A DNA stretch of 64,000 nt from Rhodococcus wratislaviensis (GCF_900455735.1 NZ_UAUI01000022.1:62001-126000); one strand, 5' to 3'. Positions 27,532-36,377 are shown, numbered from the stretch's first letter. A program made the numbers and translations. The notes: generated by a model from the letters alone, not told the origin.

Positions 27532-28741
27532 GGGTCTGCGCAGTGTCGTCGAGGTGCGGGCCGCCGGGGTGCGGGCCGTCGGCCTCGGCCGGATAGAGCG
27601 GGACCGCCGGATCGTCGACCTCGAGTGCGTCGTAGGTGGCTTCGGGATCCGTGGACAGCAGCGAGCGCACCGCCGTGTTGAGCAGCGCGACGATCGGCAC
27701 CGCCAGGAGGCCGCCGACGATCCCGGCGAGCACGATGCCGGTGGTGATGGCCAGCACCACTGCGAGCGGGTGCAACCGGACCGCACGCCCGAGCAGCAGG
27801 GGTTGCAGCACATGGGCCTCGAGTTGCATCACCCCGATGATGATGCCGAGCACGATCAGCGCGGTGAGGAATCCCTTGGTGACGAGGGCAACGAGCACCG
27901 CGAGGAACCCGGTGAGGAACGCACCGACGATCGGGATGAACGCACCGATGAACACGAGCGACGCCAGGGGCAGGGCGAGCGGAACCCCCAGGATCGCGAG
28001 TCCCGCGCCGATACCGACGGCGTCCGCGGCGGCCACCGCCACCGTGGCCCGGACGTATCCGATCAGCGAGCCGAACCCCTGGCTCCCCGCCAGCCGGACC
28101 CGCCGCCGTGACGCGGTGGGGACGAGGCGGGTGACGAACTCCCAGATCTGAGTTCCGCCGTAGAGGAAGAAGATGAGGGTGAACAGTGTCAGCAGGGCAC
28201 CGGTGAAGATCTCGCCGACGACCGTGGCGGTGGTCAGTGCCCCACTCGTCAGCTGCTGGCGGTTGTCCTGGATGGACTTCACCACCGAGTCGCCGGCCTG
28301 CCGGATCTGATCCTCGCTGAAGTGCAACGGGCCGTCGGTGAGCCACCCCTGGATCTGTGTGACGCTCGCCTCGAACTGTTCGGTGAGGCCGGGAAGACCC
28401 TCGATGAACTGCTCGACGACGAACGTCATGATCCCGGCGACGATGCCGATCGAACCGATGAGGACGACCAGGACGGCAGCCGACCGCGGCACGCCCTTGC
28501 CCTGAAGCCAGTCGACGAGCGGCACCAGCAGCGCCGACGACAGCAGCGCCAGACCCACCGGGATGAGGACGGTGTCGAGCCTGGTCACGATGTATCCGAG
28601 GGTCAGCAGGCCCGCGAAGATGACGAGGAGCCGCCACGTCCACTCGGCCGCAACCCGCACCACCGGATGCACAGACGCCGAGGGGTGACTTCCGCCCTGT
28701 GTTACCGCGGCAGTGTCCGAGCGTTGCTCGTTCGCGTTCAC
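27515..28741 (-). CDS. AI-2E family (PerM-like) transporter (Rv0205-like)
   Basis: A 408-residue inner-membrane protein of the AI-2E/UPF0118 family: four helices at the N-terminus, a central amphipathic/coiled region (about residues 140-215), then four more helices including GAFIPIVGAFLTGFLAVLVAL, the family signature. The tail is Pro/Asp-rich and cytosolic. GTG 28741 is used; the frame stays open to 28807 without a better site. First gene of an overlapping set with the kinase and response regulator. From memory, M. tuberculosis has its homologue next to mmpL3 also. The substrate is unknown. Confidence 0.85.
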   Translation of the reverse strand: MNANEQRSDTAAVTQGGSHPSASVHPVVRVAAEWTWRLLVIFAGLLTLGYIVTRLDTVLIPVGLALLSSALLVPLVDWLQGKGVPRSAAVLVVLIGSIGIVAGIMTFVVEQFIEGLPGLTEQFEASVTQIQGWLTDGPLHFSEDQIRQAGDSVVKSIQDNRQQLTSGALTTATVVGEIFTGALLTLFTLIFFLYGGTQIWEFVTRLVPTASRRRVRLAGSQGFGSLIGYVRATVAVAAADAVGIGAGLAILGVPLALPLASLVFIGAFIPIVGAFLTGFLAVLVALVTKGFLTALIVLGIIIGVMQLEAHVLQPLLLGRAVRLHPLAVVLAITTGIVLAGIVGGLLAVPIVALLNTAVRSLLSTDPEATYDALEVDDPAVPLYPAEADGPHPGGPHLDDTAQTHDRPE

Positions 28742-28872
28742 CTGCGGAGCGTATCGAGGTTCGGACAGTGCCGGGCGATCCGCGCGGGAAACACGCGCGC
28801 AGGGCACGCATATGAGCCGTTAGGGGGACGTGTCCTACGCCACCCGATACACCCCCCGCTAAATTGAACGGC

Positions 28873-30387
28873 GTGCGGAAATCCTATAGAGCGATCGCGG
28901 CGACGGTCCGCAGCAGATGGCCGCTCTATATGGTGTCGATGCTCCTCGCCAATTTCATCGGCGCCATCCTCGTTTTCGCGTTCGTGCGGTACGGCGTGCC
29001 GATCCCCGAATCGCAGGAAATCATCGCCGACCGGGTCCGCAACGTCGCGATCTTCGGCGGCTATCTCGCGTTCGCCGCCGTGGTGAGTCTCACGGCCGCG
29101 GCGATGATGCTGCGGTCGGTCGTGCGCTGGCAGTTGCGTGGGGGTCCGCCGACGCGCAGCGAACAGATGTCGGCGCTGCACGCACCGCTGCGACAGGCGA
29201 TCGTGCACCTGGTGCTGTGGATCCTCGGCGGCATCATCTTCGTGCTGCTCACCATCACCGAGATGCCGGAACTCGCGGTCGCGGTGATCGTCACCGTCTG
29301 CATGGCCGCGACCACGACGTTCGGTTTCACGTACATGCTCGGCGAGCGCATCCTGCGACCGGTGGCCGCCCGCGCGCTCAGCGAGGGCGAGTTCGACCGG
29401 ACCATGGCACCCGGCGTCGGCACCCGGATGGCCATGACGTGGGGGCTCGGAACACTGATGCCCGTCATCGGCATCATCCTGCTGTGCGTGACGCAGATAA
29501 CCACCGACCTGGTGTTCTCCCCGAACGCGCTCGCGTGGGCGATCATGTTGCTGTCGATCATCGCGATCGCGCAGGCGTTCGCGCTGTCGATGCTGACGGC
29601 CAGCCAGATCTCCGACCCGATCAAACAGCTGCGGCGGGCCATCGAACGCGTCCAGCGCGGTGCCACCGACGTCCGCGTCGAAGTGTTCGACGGCAGCGAG
29701 ATCGGGCGACTGCAGGTCGGGTTCAACCGCATGATGCGCGAATCGGACGAACGGCGGCTGCTGCGCGAACTGTTCGGCCAGCACGTCGGCGAGGACGTCG
29801 CGCGGCGGGCACTGCAGTTCGGTACCGAACTCGGCGGGGAGACGAGGTTCGTCGCGGTGCTGTTCGTCGACATGGTCGGCTCCACCGGCGCCGCCGCGGA
29901 GCGTCCCCCGGGCGAGGTCGTGAACCTGCTCAACGAGTTCTTCCGCGTCGTCGTCGACGTGATCGACCGGCACCACGGGTTCGTCAACAAGTTCATGGGT
30001 GACGCGGCTCTCGCGATCTTCGGTGCCCCCCTCGACCGCCCCGACGCGCCGACGGCGGCGCTGGCGGCGGCCCGGGAGCTGCGGTTCGCGTTGAACGAGA
30101 TCACCGGCCTCGACGTCGGCATCGGCGTCTCCGCAGGCCTCGCCGTCGCCGGCAACATCGGCGCCGCCGAACGCTTCGAATACACGGTGATCGGCGACCC
30201 CGTCAACGAGGCGTCGCGGCTCACCGAACTCGCCAAGCTCCACCCCAGCCGCGTGCTGGCATCGACGAGTGCCCTGTATTTCGCGGACGACGACGAACAG
30301 GCGCACTGGGAACTCGGCGAACAGGTCCAGTTGCGGGGGCGTCGCCGCAACACCCATCTGGCTTGGCCGGAGGACTATCCGGAGTAA
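28873..30387 (+). CDS. Membrane-bound class III adenylate cyclase with HAMP domain
   Basis: A 504-residue protein: six membrane helices (residues about 20-240), a HAMP linker (SDPIKQLRRAIERVQRGATD) and a class III catalytic domain. FVDMVGSTG and KFMGDAALAIFGAP supply the two metal-binding aspartates and the adenine-contacting Lys, while GDPVNEASRL carries the transition-state Asn and Arg with Asp as adenine selector. All catalytic residues seem present, so it should make cAMP. It resembles the Rv3645/Rv1318c group. GTG 28873 is used; TTG 28864 is an alternative. Divergent from the AI-2E gene. Confidence 0.9.
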   Translation: MRKSYRAIAATVRSRWPLYMVSMLLANFIGAILVFAFVRYGVPIPESQEIIADRVRNVAIFGGYLAFAAVVSLTAAAMMLRSVVRWQLRGGPPTRSEQMSALHAPLRQAIVHLVLWILGGIIFVLLTITEMPELAVAVIVTVCMAATTTFGFTYMLGERILRPVAARALSEGEFDRTMAPGVGTRMAMTWGLGTLMPVIGIILLCVTQITTDLVFSPNALAWAIMLLSIIAIAQAFALSMLTASQISDPIKQLRRAIERVQRGATDVRVEVFDGSEIGRLQVGFNRMMRESDERRLLRELFGQHVGEDVARRALQFGTELGGETRFVAVLFVDMVGSTGAAAERPPGEVVNLLNEFFRVVVDVIDRHHGFVNKFMGDAALAIFGAPLDRPDAPTAALAAARELRFALNEITGLDVGIGVSAGLAVAGNIGAAERFEYTVIGDPVNEASRLTELAKLHPSRVLASTSALYFADDDEQAHWELGEQVQLRGRRRNTHLAWPEDYPE

Positions 30388-30415
30388 TCCGCTACCCGTT
30401 GGTTACGCTGGCCAG

Positions 30416-31549
30416 GTGGCCCAGCCTCGATCCGACCCGCCCACTGCCGAGCCTCCTCGGCAGCGAAGCCGATACTGGTGGATCAAATGGCTACTCGGCG
30501 CCGGCCTCCTTGCCCTGCTGACCGTCGAGGGCATCTACCTGTGGCCCACGCTCAGCGACTCGTGGAAAGCACTCACCGAGATCCACTGGGGGTGGGTCGC
30601 GGCATGTATCGCAGCCCAGGCCGTCTCCCTGAGCGGGTACGGCGCGGTCCAGCAGCGACTGCTGCAGGCGGGTGGTGTCGTCGTCAGCCAGCTGAAGTCG
30701 GTGTCGGTGATCTACGCGAGCACCGCGATGGCCGTGAGCCTGCCTGCCGGTCAGGTGTTCTCCACCGCCTTCACTTACAAGCAGACCCGCAAGTGGGGTG
30801 CCACCCCCATCGTCGCGTCCTGGCAGCTGGCGATCTCCGGAGTGATCGCCGCGGGCAGCCTCGCACTGCTCGGCGCCGCGGGCGCGTTCGCCGTGGGCAC
30901 CAAGGTGAGTCCGGTCACGCTGGCACTGTCGCTGGTGGCCGCGTTCGGCCTGTTCTACGGGCTGCGATACATCTCACGTAACCCCGACTCGATCGAGTCG
31001 ATCGGGCATTGGGTACTCACCCGATACAACAAGTTCCGCAAGAATCCCCCCGAGACCGGCGTCGAGCGGTGGAAGGAAATCCTGAGCCAGCTCGATTCGG
31101 TCGAGCTGAGCCGCAAGGATTCCGTCATCACGTTCGGGTGGTCGGCGGTGCACCGGCTCGCCGACGTCGCGTGCCTCGGTTTCGCGTGCTGGGCGGTGGG
31201 CGCGGAACCGTCGTTCGCCGGTCTGCTGATCGCGTTCGCCGCAGCCAAGGCGGTGGGCAGCATTCCGCTGGCCCCGGGCGGGCTGGGGTTCGTCGACGGC
31301 ACCCTGATCGCCACGCTGACGGCGGCGGGGGCCACCGCGTCGCAGGCCCTCGCGGCCGTGTTCGTCTACCGCATGGTGAGCTACATCCTCGTCGCGCTCG
31401 TCGGCTGGGTGGTCTTCCTCATCCTGTTCCGGCACAACCAGCACGAAGACCTGGAGATGGACCTCGAGTTCGAGCGCCGGGAGCAGTCCTCACCGACCAC
31501 CAAGCGCACGCCACACACCGGGGACCCCGAGCCCGACTCCCAGCCGTGA
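30416..31549 (+). CDS. UPF0104 / LPG-synthase-TM-like membrane protein (Rv0204c-like)
   Basis: A 377-residue protein with eight to nine membrane helices. SLPAGQVFSTAFTYKQTRKW and GSIPLAPGGLGFVDGTLIATL are the two characteristic loops of the UPF0104/AglD-like family (lysylphosphatidylglycerol synthase transmembrane region), whose members move or transfer lipid-linked groups. The catalytic soluble domain of MprF is absent. The last codons and TGA stop come from the left arm of palindromic repeat copy B. GTG 30416 follows the cyclase gene after 28 bases. A second paralogue lies at 37739. Confidence 0.8.
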   Translation: MAQPRSDPPTAEPPRQRSRYWWIKWLLGAGLLALLTVEGIYLWPTLSDSWKALTEIHWGWVAACIAAQAVSLSGYGAVQQRLLQAGGVVVSQLKSVSVIYASTAMAVSLPAGQVFSTAFTYKQTRKWGATPIVASWQLAISGVIAAGSLALLGAAGAFAVGTKVSPVTLALSLVAAFGLFYGLRYISRNPDSIESIGHWVLTRYNKFRKNPPETGVERWKEILSQLDSVELSRKDSVITFGWSAVHRLADVACLGFACWAVGAEPSFAGLLIAFAAAKAVGSIPLAPGGLGFVDGTLIATLTAAGATASQALAAVFVYRMVSYILVALVGWVVFLILFRHNQHEDLEMDLEFERREQSSPTTKRTPHTGDPEPDSQP

Positions 31550-31558
31550 GTACTTCTT

Positions 31559-31572
31559 AACCGCCGGACGTT
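31559..31572. repeat. Target-site duplication, left copy
   Basis: AACCGCCGGACGTT directly abuts the left TGT end of the IS and is repeated at 32929-32942. A 14-bp duplication is within the range reported for IS481-family elements. Confidence 0.85.
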
Positions 31573-32928
31573 TGTTGAGTCTGGGGACATGTGAGACAGA
31601 TGATGTCTACCCAGATGTGAGACACGCTGCCGTCGACGAGGTGTGAGGCACCTGACTGGTCGTGAACTTGGTTCATGACCGGAACGGATGCCGTCATGGA
31701 CCTGCTACACGCCCTGCTGGTGCTCGCCCACGCCACCGGCGCCGACATGTTCGACGGGAACTTCGCCCGCTGGTGCGCCGACCACGGGATCTCCCGCGCC
31801 ACCGCCTACCGACACAAGAAACGGATCGAGGAGGAGGGCCGGTGGACCACCCGGTCCCGCCGGCCCACCTCCTGCCCACACGCCACCCCACTACCGGTCG
31901 AGATCGAAATCGTCCGGCTCCGCCTGAACCTGCCCCACCACGAGCGCGGCGCCGACACCATCGCCTACCACCTGCAGGCCGTCGCCGACAAACACCACTG
32001 GGCCGCCGAGGGCTGGACCATCCCGTCCCGGGCCACGATCAACACGATCCTCTCCCGCTACGACCTGGTGATCCCGGAACCGAAGAAACGCCCGAAATCG
32101 TCGTACCGCCGGTTCTGCTACCGCAACCCCCGCGACTGCTACCAGATCGACGCCACCCAGGTCGGTTGGCCACCGGCGAGAAGGTCGTCGTCTTCGAGGT
32201 CCTCGACGACTGCACCCGCACCCTGGTCGCCACCCGGGTCGCGGACGCCGAGACCGCCGCCGGGGCGATCGCGGCGATCACCGCCGCGTTCACCGGCTTC
32301 GGGATCCCGGCGTTGGTGCTCGCCGACAACGGCAGCGCGTTCACCTCCCGCCGCACCAAGGGCGGCATCTCCGGCTTCACCCGGGTCGTGGAGCAGGCCG
32401 GGGCCCGGCTGATCCACTCCACCCCGTATCACCCGCAGACCTGCGGGAAGGTCGAACGCCACCACCGCACCTTCAAGCAATGGTTGGCCGCACGGCCCAC
32501 CACCGCGGCCACCACCGCCGAACTGCAGCAACTGTGCGAGACCTACCAGCGGTTCTACAACACCGAACGCCCGCACAGCGCCGTCAAGATGCCACCGCTG
32601 CAGGCCTGGCGGAATGCGGCGATCCACGGTGGGCCACAGCACCTTCCGATCCAACACGACGCCACCGTGCACGCCCTGGTCGTCTCCTCCACCGGCACCG
32701 TGTGCGTCGACTCCCGCGCCCGCCTGAGCGTCGGCCGAAAGATGGCCGGACAGACCGTCACCCTGCTGCGCGACGACGACCACGTCACCGCCTACACCAC
32801 CGACGGCGACGTGATCGGCCACCTACACCTCGACCACACCAAGCGCTACCAAGGCAAACTCCGCCCCGCCTAAAATCTGTCTCACATCTACGTAGACACC
32901 CGTGTCTCACATCTACGTAGACAGCACA
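31573..32928 (+). mobile_element. IS481-family-like insertion sequence, 1356 bp
   Basis: Begins TGTTGAGT and ends GCACA, with TGT...ACA tips. Imperfect terminal inverted repeats each contain two copies of ATGTGAGACA (31589-31598, 31615-31624; complements 32878-32887, 32903-32912), probably the transposase-binding sites. It encodes one DDE transposase, frameshifted, and is bordered by a 14-bp target duplication. It landed in the centre of a dispersed palindromic repeat. Confidence 0.9.
31675..32873 (+). pseudogene. IS481-like DDE transposase, frameshifted
   Basis: The N-terminal part (31675 to about 32169) has a helix-turn-helix (CADHGISRATAYRHKKRIEE) and reads up to the first catalytic Asp in CYQIDATQVGW. 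The rest, with LADNGSAFTS (second Asp) and PQTCGKVERHHRTFKQWL (Glu), lies in another frame and continues to 32873. The join would read naturally if a second copy of CGGTTGG were restored at 32163-32169, so a 7-base deletion between tandem repeats explains the shift. No slippery heptamer is visible. The transposase is probably inactive, though a trans-acting copy elsewhere could move the element. Confidence 0.8.
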
Positions 32929-32942
32929 AACCGCCGGACGTT
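32929..32942. repeat. Target-site duplication, right copy
   Basis: Second copy of AACCGCCGGACGTT, abutting the right end of the IS. Confidence 0.85.
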
Positions 32943-32951
32943 AACAAGTAC

Positions 32952-33623
32952 TCACGGGCGGCGAAGCCGCATGAGGTGCTCGGTACTGACCCTGACGGCC
33001 TCCCCGGCGTCCCCGTCGGCGATCGCCTCCACCAGAAGTCGGTGGGCGTCGGCCTCGGGCTCGCTGCCCACGCTCAGGTCCAGCGTCGCCGTCAGGTCGA
33101 GCATCGCTTCGCGCAGCCGCGGGACGAACGTCTCGAACAATTCGGTCAGCACCGGGTTGTGCGCCGCGACCACCACTGCGCGATGCAGCGCGATGTCTGC
33201 GTCGACGAATGCGGCGGCACCGGTCCCGGACGCCGCGGACCGCGCGTGCAGCGCCTGGCGCAGCGCCGCGACATCTGCCTCGTCGCGCCGGGCCGCCGCC
33301 AGCCGGGCCGCCTCGATCTCGACGGTGTGGCGCACCTCGACGACGTGCCGGATCTCCTCGGTCCGGAGCACCCGGTCCCAGTCCTGCCGCGGCGTCGACC
33401 TGCGGAGGAACACGCCGGCCCCCTGCCGTGACTCGACCATGCCGAGACCCGCGAGCATCCGGACGGCCTCGCGGACGGTCGACCGTCCGACGCCCAGTTC
33501 GGCCGCCAGTTTCGTCTCGCCGGGCAGCTTGGCGCCGACCTCCCACTCACCGCTCGCGATCCGTGAGCGCAGCAGGTCCGCCGCCTGGTCCGTCAGCAGG
33601 TGGCGTCGTATCGACGAGGTCAC
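32952..33623 (-). CDS. FadR-subfamily GntR transcriptional regulator
   Basis: A 223-residue repressor. The N-terminal winged helix-turn-helix has KLPGETKLAAELGVGRSTVREA, a GntR hallmark, and the C-terminal FCD domain carries the metal-binding pattern with Asp in FVDADIALHRAVV and later His residues. The final residues RLRRP and the TGA stop are supplied by the repeat flank next to copy B, as also occurs in the hydrolase at 35517. GTG 33623 follows GAGGAG. It is divergent from the leuA leader, whose promoter starts 16 bases away; whether it regulates leuA is open. Confidence 0.88.
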   Translation of the reverse strand: MTSSIRRHLLTDQAADLLRSRIASGEWEVGAKLPGETKLAAELGVGRSTVREAVRMLAGLGMVESRQGAGVFLRRSTPRQDWDRVLRTEEIRHVVEVRHTVEIEAARLAAARRDEADVAALRQALHARSAASGTGAAAFVDADIALHRAVVVAAHNPVLTELFETFVPRLREAMLDLTATLDLSVGSEPEADAHRLLVEAIADGDAGEAVRVSTEHLMRLRRP

Positions 33624-33638
33624 GCACAGCTCCTCAGG

Positions 33639-33667
33639 TTGTCTGATGAGTGATTTTCTCCTAGTCT
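33639..33667 (+). promoter_or_regulatory. Promoter of the leucine leader and leuA
   Basis: TTGTCT (33639-33644), a 17-base spacer and TAGTCT (33662-33667) form a good SigA-type promoter. The predicted transcript would begin close to 33674, the first base of the leader peptide GTG, so the leader would be translated without a ribosome binding site. Confidence 0.65.
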
Positions 33668-33673
33668 AGCGCC

Positions 33674-33718
33674 GTGGCGTTCCGTGGACTTCTCCTCCAC
33701 TGCCGCGGCGGGGCCTGA
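33674..33718 (+). CDS. Leucine leader peptide (attenuator) upstream of leuA
   Basis: A 14-codon ORF encoding VAFRGLLLHCRGGA with three consecutive leucine codons (CTT CTC CTC). It lies 72 bases before leuA and is followed by GC-rich segments that can form alternative hairpins, such as GGCC-TGAA-GGCC at 33712 and CGCGG/CCGCG around 33740-33756. This is the classic layout of ribosome-mediated attenuation: leucine shortage stalls the ribosome and permits leuA transcription. Similar leuA leaders are known in other actinobacteria. Confidence 0.7.
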   Translation: MAFRGLLLHCRGGA

Positions 33719-33790
33719 AGGCCGGCACCCTGCCGCGGGGTTTCGCCGCGTCGGTCGACTCGTGTACCCCCTTCCGAGGAGAAGACCGTC

Positions 33791-35495
33791 ATGACCAGCA
33801 CCGTCCCCACGTGGAACAACCAGCAACCGTCGCCGATGCCCTCCGATCGCTACCGCGCGATCTGGGACCGCGTTCCCGTCCCCGACCTCGACCGCACCTG
33901 GCCGGCGCGACGCACCACCACCGCCCCGCTGTGGGTGCCCGTCGATCTGCGCGACGGCAACCAGGCCCTCGCCGAGCCGATGGATCCGGAGCGCAAACGC
34001 AGGTTCTTCGAACTGCTGATCTCGATCGGCTACAAGGAGATCGAGGTCGGATACCCGTCCGCGAGCCAGACCGATTTCGACTTCGTCCGCGACCTCGTGC
34101 GTCTGGACCTGGTGCCCGAGGACGTGACGATCGTCGTCTTCACCGCTGCCCGCGACGATCTGATCGCCCGGACGTACGAGTCGGTCGAGGGACTGCCGAA
34201 CGTCGTGGTGCACATGTACACCGCGACGGCGCCGACGTGGCGCTCCGTCGTTCTCGGCAAGGATCGGAAAGAGCTGCACCGGTTGATCTTCGATGCCGCG
34301 CAGGAGGTGGCACGCGGCGCCGGTGACCATCCGGGACGGCGTTTCGAGTTCTCGCCCGAGGTGTTCAACCTGACCGAGCCGGACTTCGTGCTCGGACGTG
34401 TGCAACAGCCTCACCCGGTTGTGGGACGCGAGCCCCGACCGTCCGGTGATCCACAATCTGCCTGCCACGGTGGAGGTTTCGACACCCAACGTGTATGCCG
34501 ACCAGATCGAGCACATGCACCGGCATCTGGAGCGGAGGGAGTCGGTCATCCTGTCGGTGCATCCGCACAACGACCGCGGCACCGGGGTCGCCTGCGCCGA
34601 ACTGGCGGTGCTGGCGGGTGCGCAGCGGGTCGAGGGCTGCCTCTTCGGCAACGGTGAGCGGACCGGCAACGTCGATCTGGTGACGCTGGCCCTGAATCTG
34701 CACGCGCAGGGCGTCGACCCGATGATCGACCTCTCCGACATCGACGCGGTGCGACGAACCGTCGAGTACTGCAACAGGATTCCCGTCCACGAGCGGCACC
34801 CCTACGGCGGCGACCTCGTGTACACGGCGTTCTCCGGCACCCACCAGGATGCGATCAAGAAGGGATTCGCGGAGCATCGGGCGTCCGCGGCGGCAGCCGG
34901 GCTGGATGCGGCGAGCGCGCCGTGGGCGGTGCCGTACCTGCCGATCGACCCGGCGGACGTGGGACGCGACTACCAGGCCGTCATCCGCATCAACAGCCAA
35001 TCCGGCAAGGGCGGCATCGCGCATCTCCTGCAGAGCGAATACGGCATCACGCTGCCGCGGCGGCTCCAGATCGACTTCGCCGCGAAGGTGCAGGAGGCGG
35101 CGGACTCGTCGGGGCTCGAGATCACCGCCGAGGAATTGTGGACGCTGTTCTGCGCCGAGTACGGCTACCGGGGCGGGCTCGGCCGATGGTCCGTCGAGCA
35201 CGGCACGGACGGCGACCGGCTGTTCGTCGTGTTCGACGTCGACGGAGTGGAAGTGTCGGGCGAGGCGGTGGCCACCGGCCCCGTCGAGGCGATGACCCGC
35301 GTCCTCATGTCGAAGGGCGTGGACGTGGACGTCCTCTCCCTGACGCAGCACTCGCAGCGGTCGGGTAGCGACAGCGCGGCGATCACGTTGGCCGAGTGCC
35401 GCGTCGGCGATCGGACGGTGTGGGGCATGGGCTCGCATCAGTCGGTGACGGCCTCCGCGATCCGGGCGGTGTACCGAGCCGTGAGTACTTGTTAA
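33791..35495 (+). pseudogene. leuA: 2-isopropylmalate synthase, interrupted by a one-base frameshift
   Basis: First step of leucine synthesis: acetyl-CoA plus 2-ketoisovalerate. The N-terminal frame (from ATG 33791, after GAGGAG) has [17 protein letters not shown], the family signature, and runs to [10 protein letters not shown]. The reading then shifts to [20 protein letters not shown], which continues through [11 protein letters not shown] (metal-binding HxH) and the LeuA dimer/regulatory domain to 35495. Removing one G at 34394-34395 (CTCGGACGTG to CTCGACGTG) restores a 567-residue enzyme. The leader attenuator is intact, so either the strain lost leucine synthesis recently or the base is a sequencing error. 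The last residues VSTC and the stop come from repeat copy C. Confidence 0.85.
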
Positions 35496-35520
35496 CCGCG
35501 GGACGTTAACAAGTACTCAC
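35481..35520. repeat. Dispersed palindromic repeat, copy C
   Basis: Perfect 40-base palindrome with 16-base arms: GTGAGTACTTGTTAAC, an 8-base centre and GTTAACAAGTACTCAC. It carries the leuA stop codon and touches the stop of the convergent hydrolase gene (35517). It could act as a bidirectional terminator. Confidence 0.9.
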
Positions 35521-36347
35521 GGGCGGCGAAGCCGCAAAGCCTCCGCGACCACGTCCGGACGGTCCTCGGGCATCAACGTGTAACTGTCCTCGACCTCCTG
35601 CAGTTCGGCGTGCGGGTACAGCTCGGCCAGGCGCCGGCCGTGGTCGCGGGGCATCACCTTGTCCTCGACGGCCCACAGCACGAGGACCGGCCGGTCGAAA
35701 CTCCGGTTCGCTTCCGCCCACTCCCACAGCGTCGACTTCGGCGGCAGCGACGTCGTGTACTTGCGCAGGTCTCGTCGCACCCGGCGGTCGGTGGTCGCGG
35801 GCCGGAACCATCCGTCCATCACCGACTTCGGTACGGGCCGCTTGCTCATCCAGCCCCACCCCGCGGGTGCCCGGCGCATGGCCCGGAATCGCAGCGCCTG
35901 CATGGTCAACGCGAGACCGCCGGGGATCGCCACCGCGAGACCTATTGCGCGACCGGGAATTCCGGGCGGATAGTTGTCGAACGCCTCACACGGGGTGAGG
36001 ACGAGAGCCCCGACGCGGCTGGTGTCACCGAGCGCGATCAGCACCTGCGCGCCGCCCCAATCGTTCTGCACGAGGGTGACGTCCGCGAGATCGAGTCGTT
36101 CGAGGAACTCGCCGATGAGCAGGCCGAGACCGCGTAGCGAGAGGTCGGCGTCCTCACGCATCGGAATGCGGTGCGCGCCGAGCGGGAGGTTCGGGACGAT
36201 GCAGCGGAAGTCCGGGGCGAGTTGCTCCACCACGTGTCGCCATACGGTGCCACCGATCGTCAGCCCGGAGATGAACACGAGAGCGGGGCCGTCACCCCCG
36301 GTGTCCCGGTACTCGACGGTGCCTGCGGAGAGCTCGATCTGCTTCAT
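35517..36347 (-). CDS. Alpha/beta hydrolase
   Basis: A 276-residue alpha/beta-hydrolase-fold protein. LVFISGLTIGGTVWRHVVEQ corresponds to the oxyanion-hole region. The nucleophile elbow reads LVQNDWGGAQVL, so Asp takes the nucleophile position, as in haloalkane dehalogenase- and epoxide hydrolase-like members. Trp in NDWGG is also typical of dehalogenase-like enzymes. Substrate unknown. ATG 36347 (GGAG upstream) is preferred to GTG 36356. The C-terminus LRLRRP and stop derive from the repeat flank. Divergent from a TetR gene that likely controls it. Confidence 0.8.
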   Translation of the reverse strand: MKQIELSAGTVEYRDTGGDGPALVFISGLTIGGTVWRHVVEQLAPDFRCIVPNLPLGAHRIPMREDADLSLRGLGLLIGEFLERLDLADVTLVQNDWGGAQVLIALGDTSRVGALVLTPCEAFDNYPPGIPGRAIGLAVAIPGGLALTMQALRFRAMRRAPAGWGWMSKRPVPKSVMDGWFRPATTDRRVRRDLRKYTTSLPPKSTLWEWAEANRSFDRPVLVLWAVEDKVMPRDHGRRLAELYPHAELQEVEDSYTLMPEDRPDVVAEALRLRRP

Positions 36348-36365
36348 GGCACTCACTCCATTTGA

Positions 36366-36377
36366 TAGATCGTTCTA
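36366..36377. promoter_or_regulatory. Candidate TetR operator between hydrolase and regulator
   Basis: TAGATCGTTCTA, an imperfect palindrome (TAGA-N4-TCTA), lies in the 87-base divergent region, about 20 bases from the hydrolase start and 58 from the regulator start. It resembles sites bound by YxaF/LmrA-type TetR proteins. Confidence 0.4.

Larger units (their letters stand above)
31546..32955. repeat. Dispersed palindromic repeat copy B, split by an insertion sequence
   Basis: The left part (31546-31572) and right part (32929-32955) join into the same 40-base palindrome as the copies at 25627 and 35481, once one copy of the 14-base target duplication and the IS between them are removed. The flank GGGCGGCGAAGCCGC after the right arm is identical to that after copy C. 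Confidence 0.9.

Noticed and set aside
32150..32180. Programmed -1 frameshift in the transposase
   Set aside because: No A-rich slippery sequence is visible, and IS481 transposases are normally one frame; loss of one copy of CGGTTGG explains the shift better.
25627..35520. Repeated palindromes as a CRISPR array
   Set aside because: Copies are kilobases apart with genes between them and no cas genes; they are dispersed repeats.
36366..36377. TAGATCGTTCTA as another KstR box
   Set aside because: It lacks the AAC-N2-GTT core; a TetR site for the adjacent regulator is more likely.
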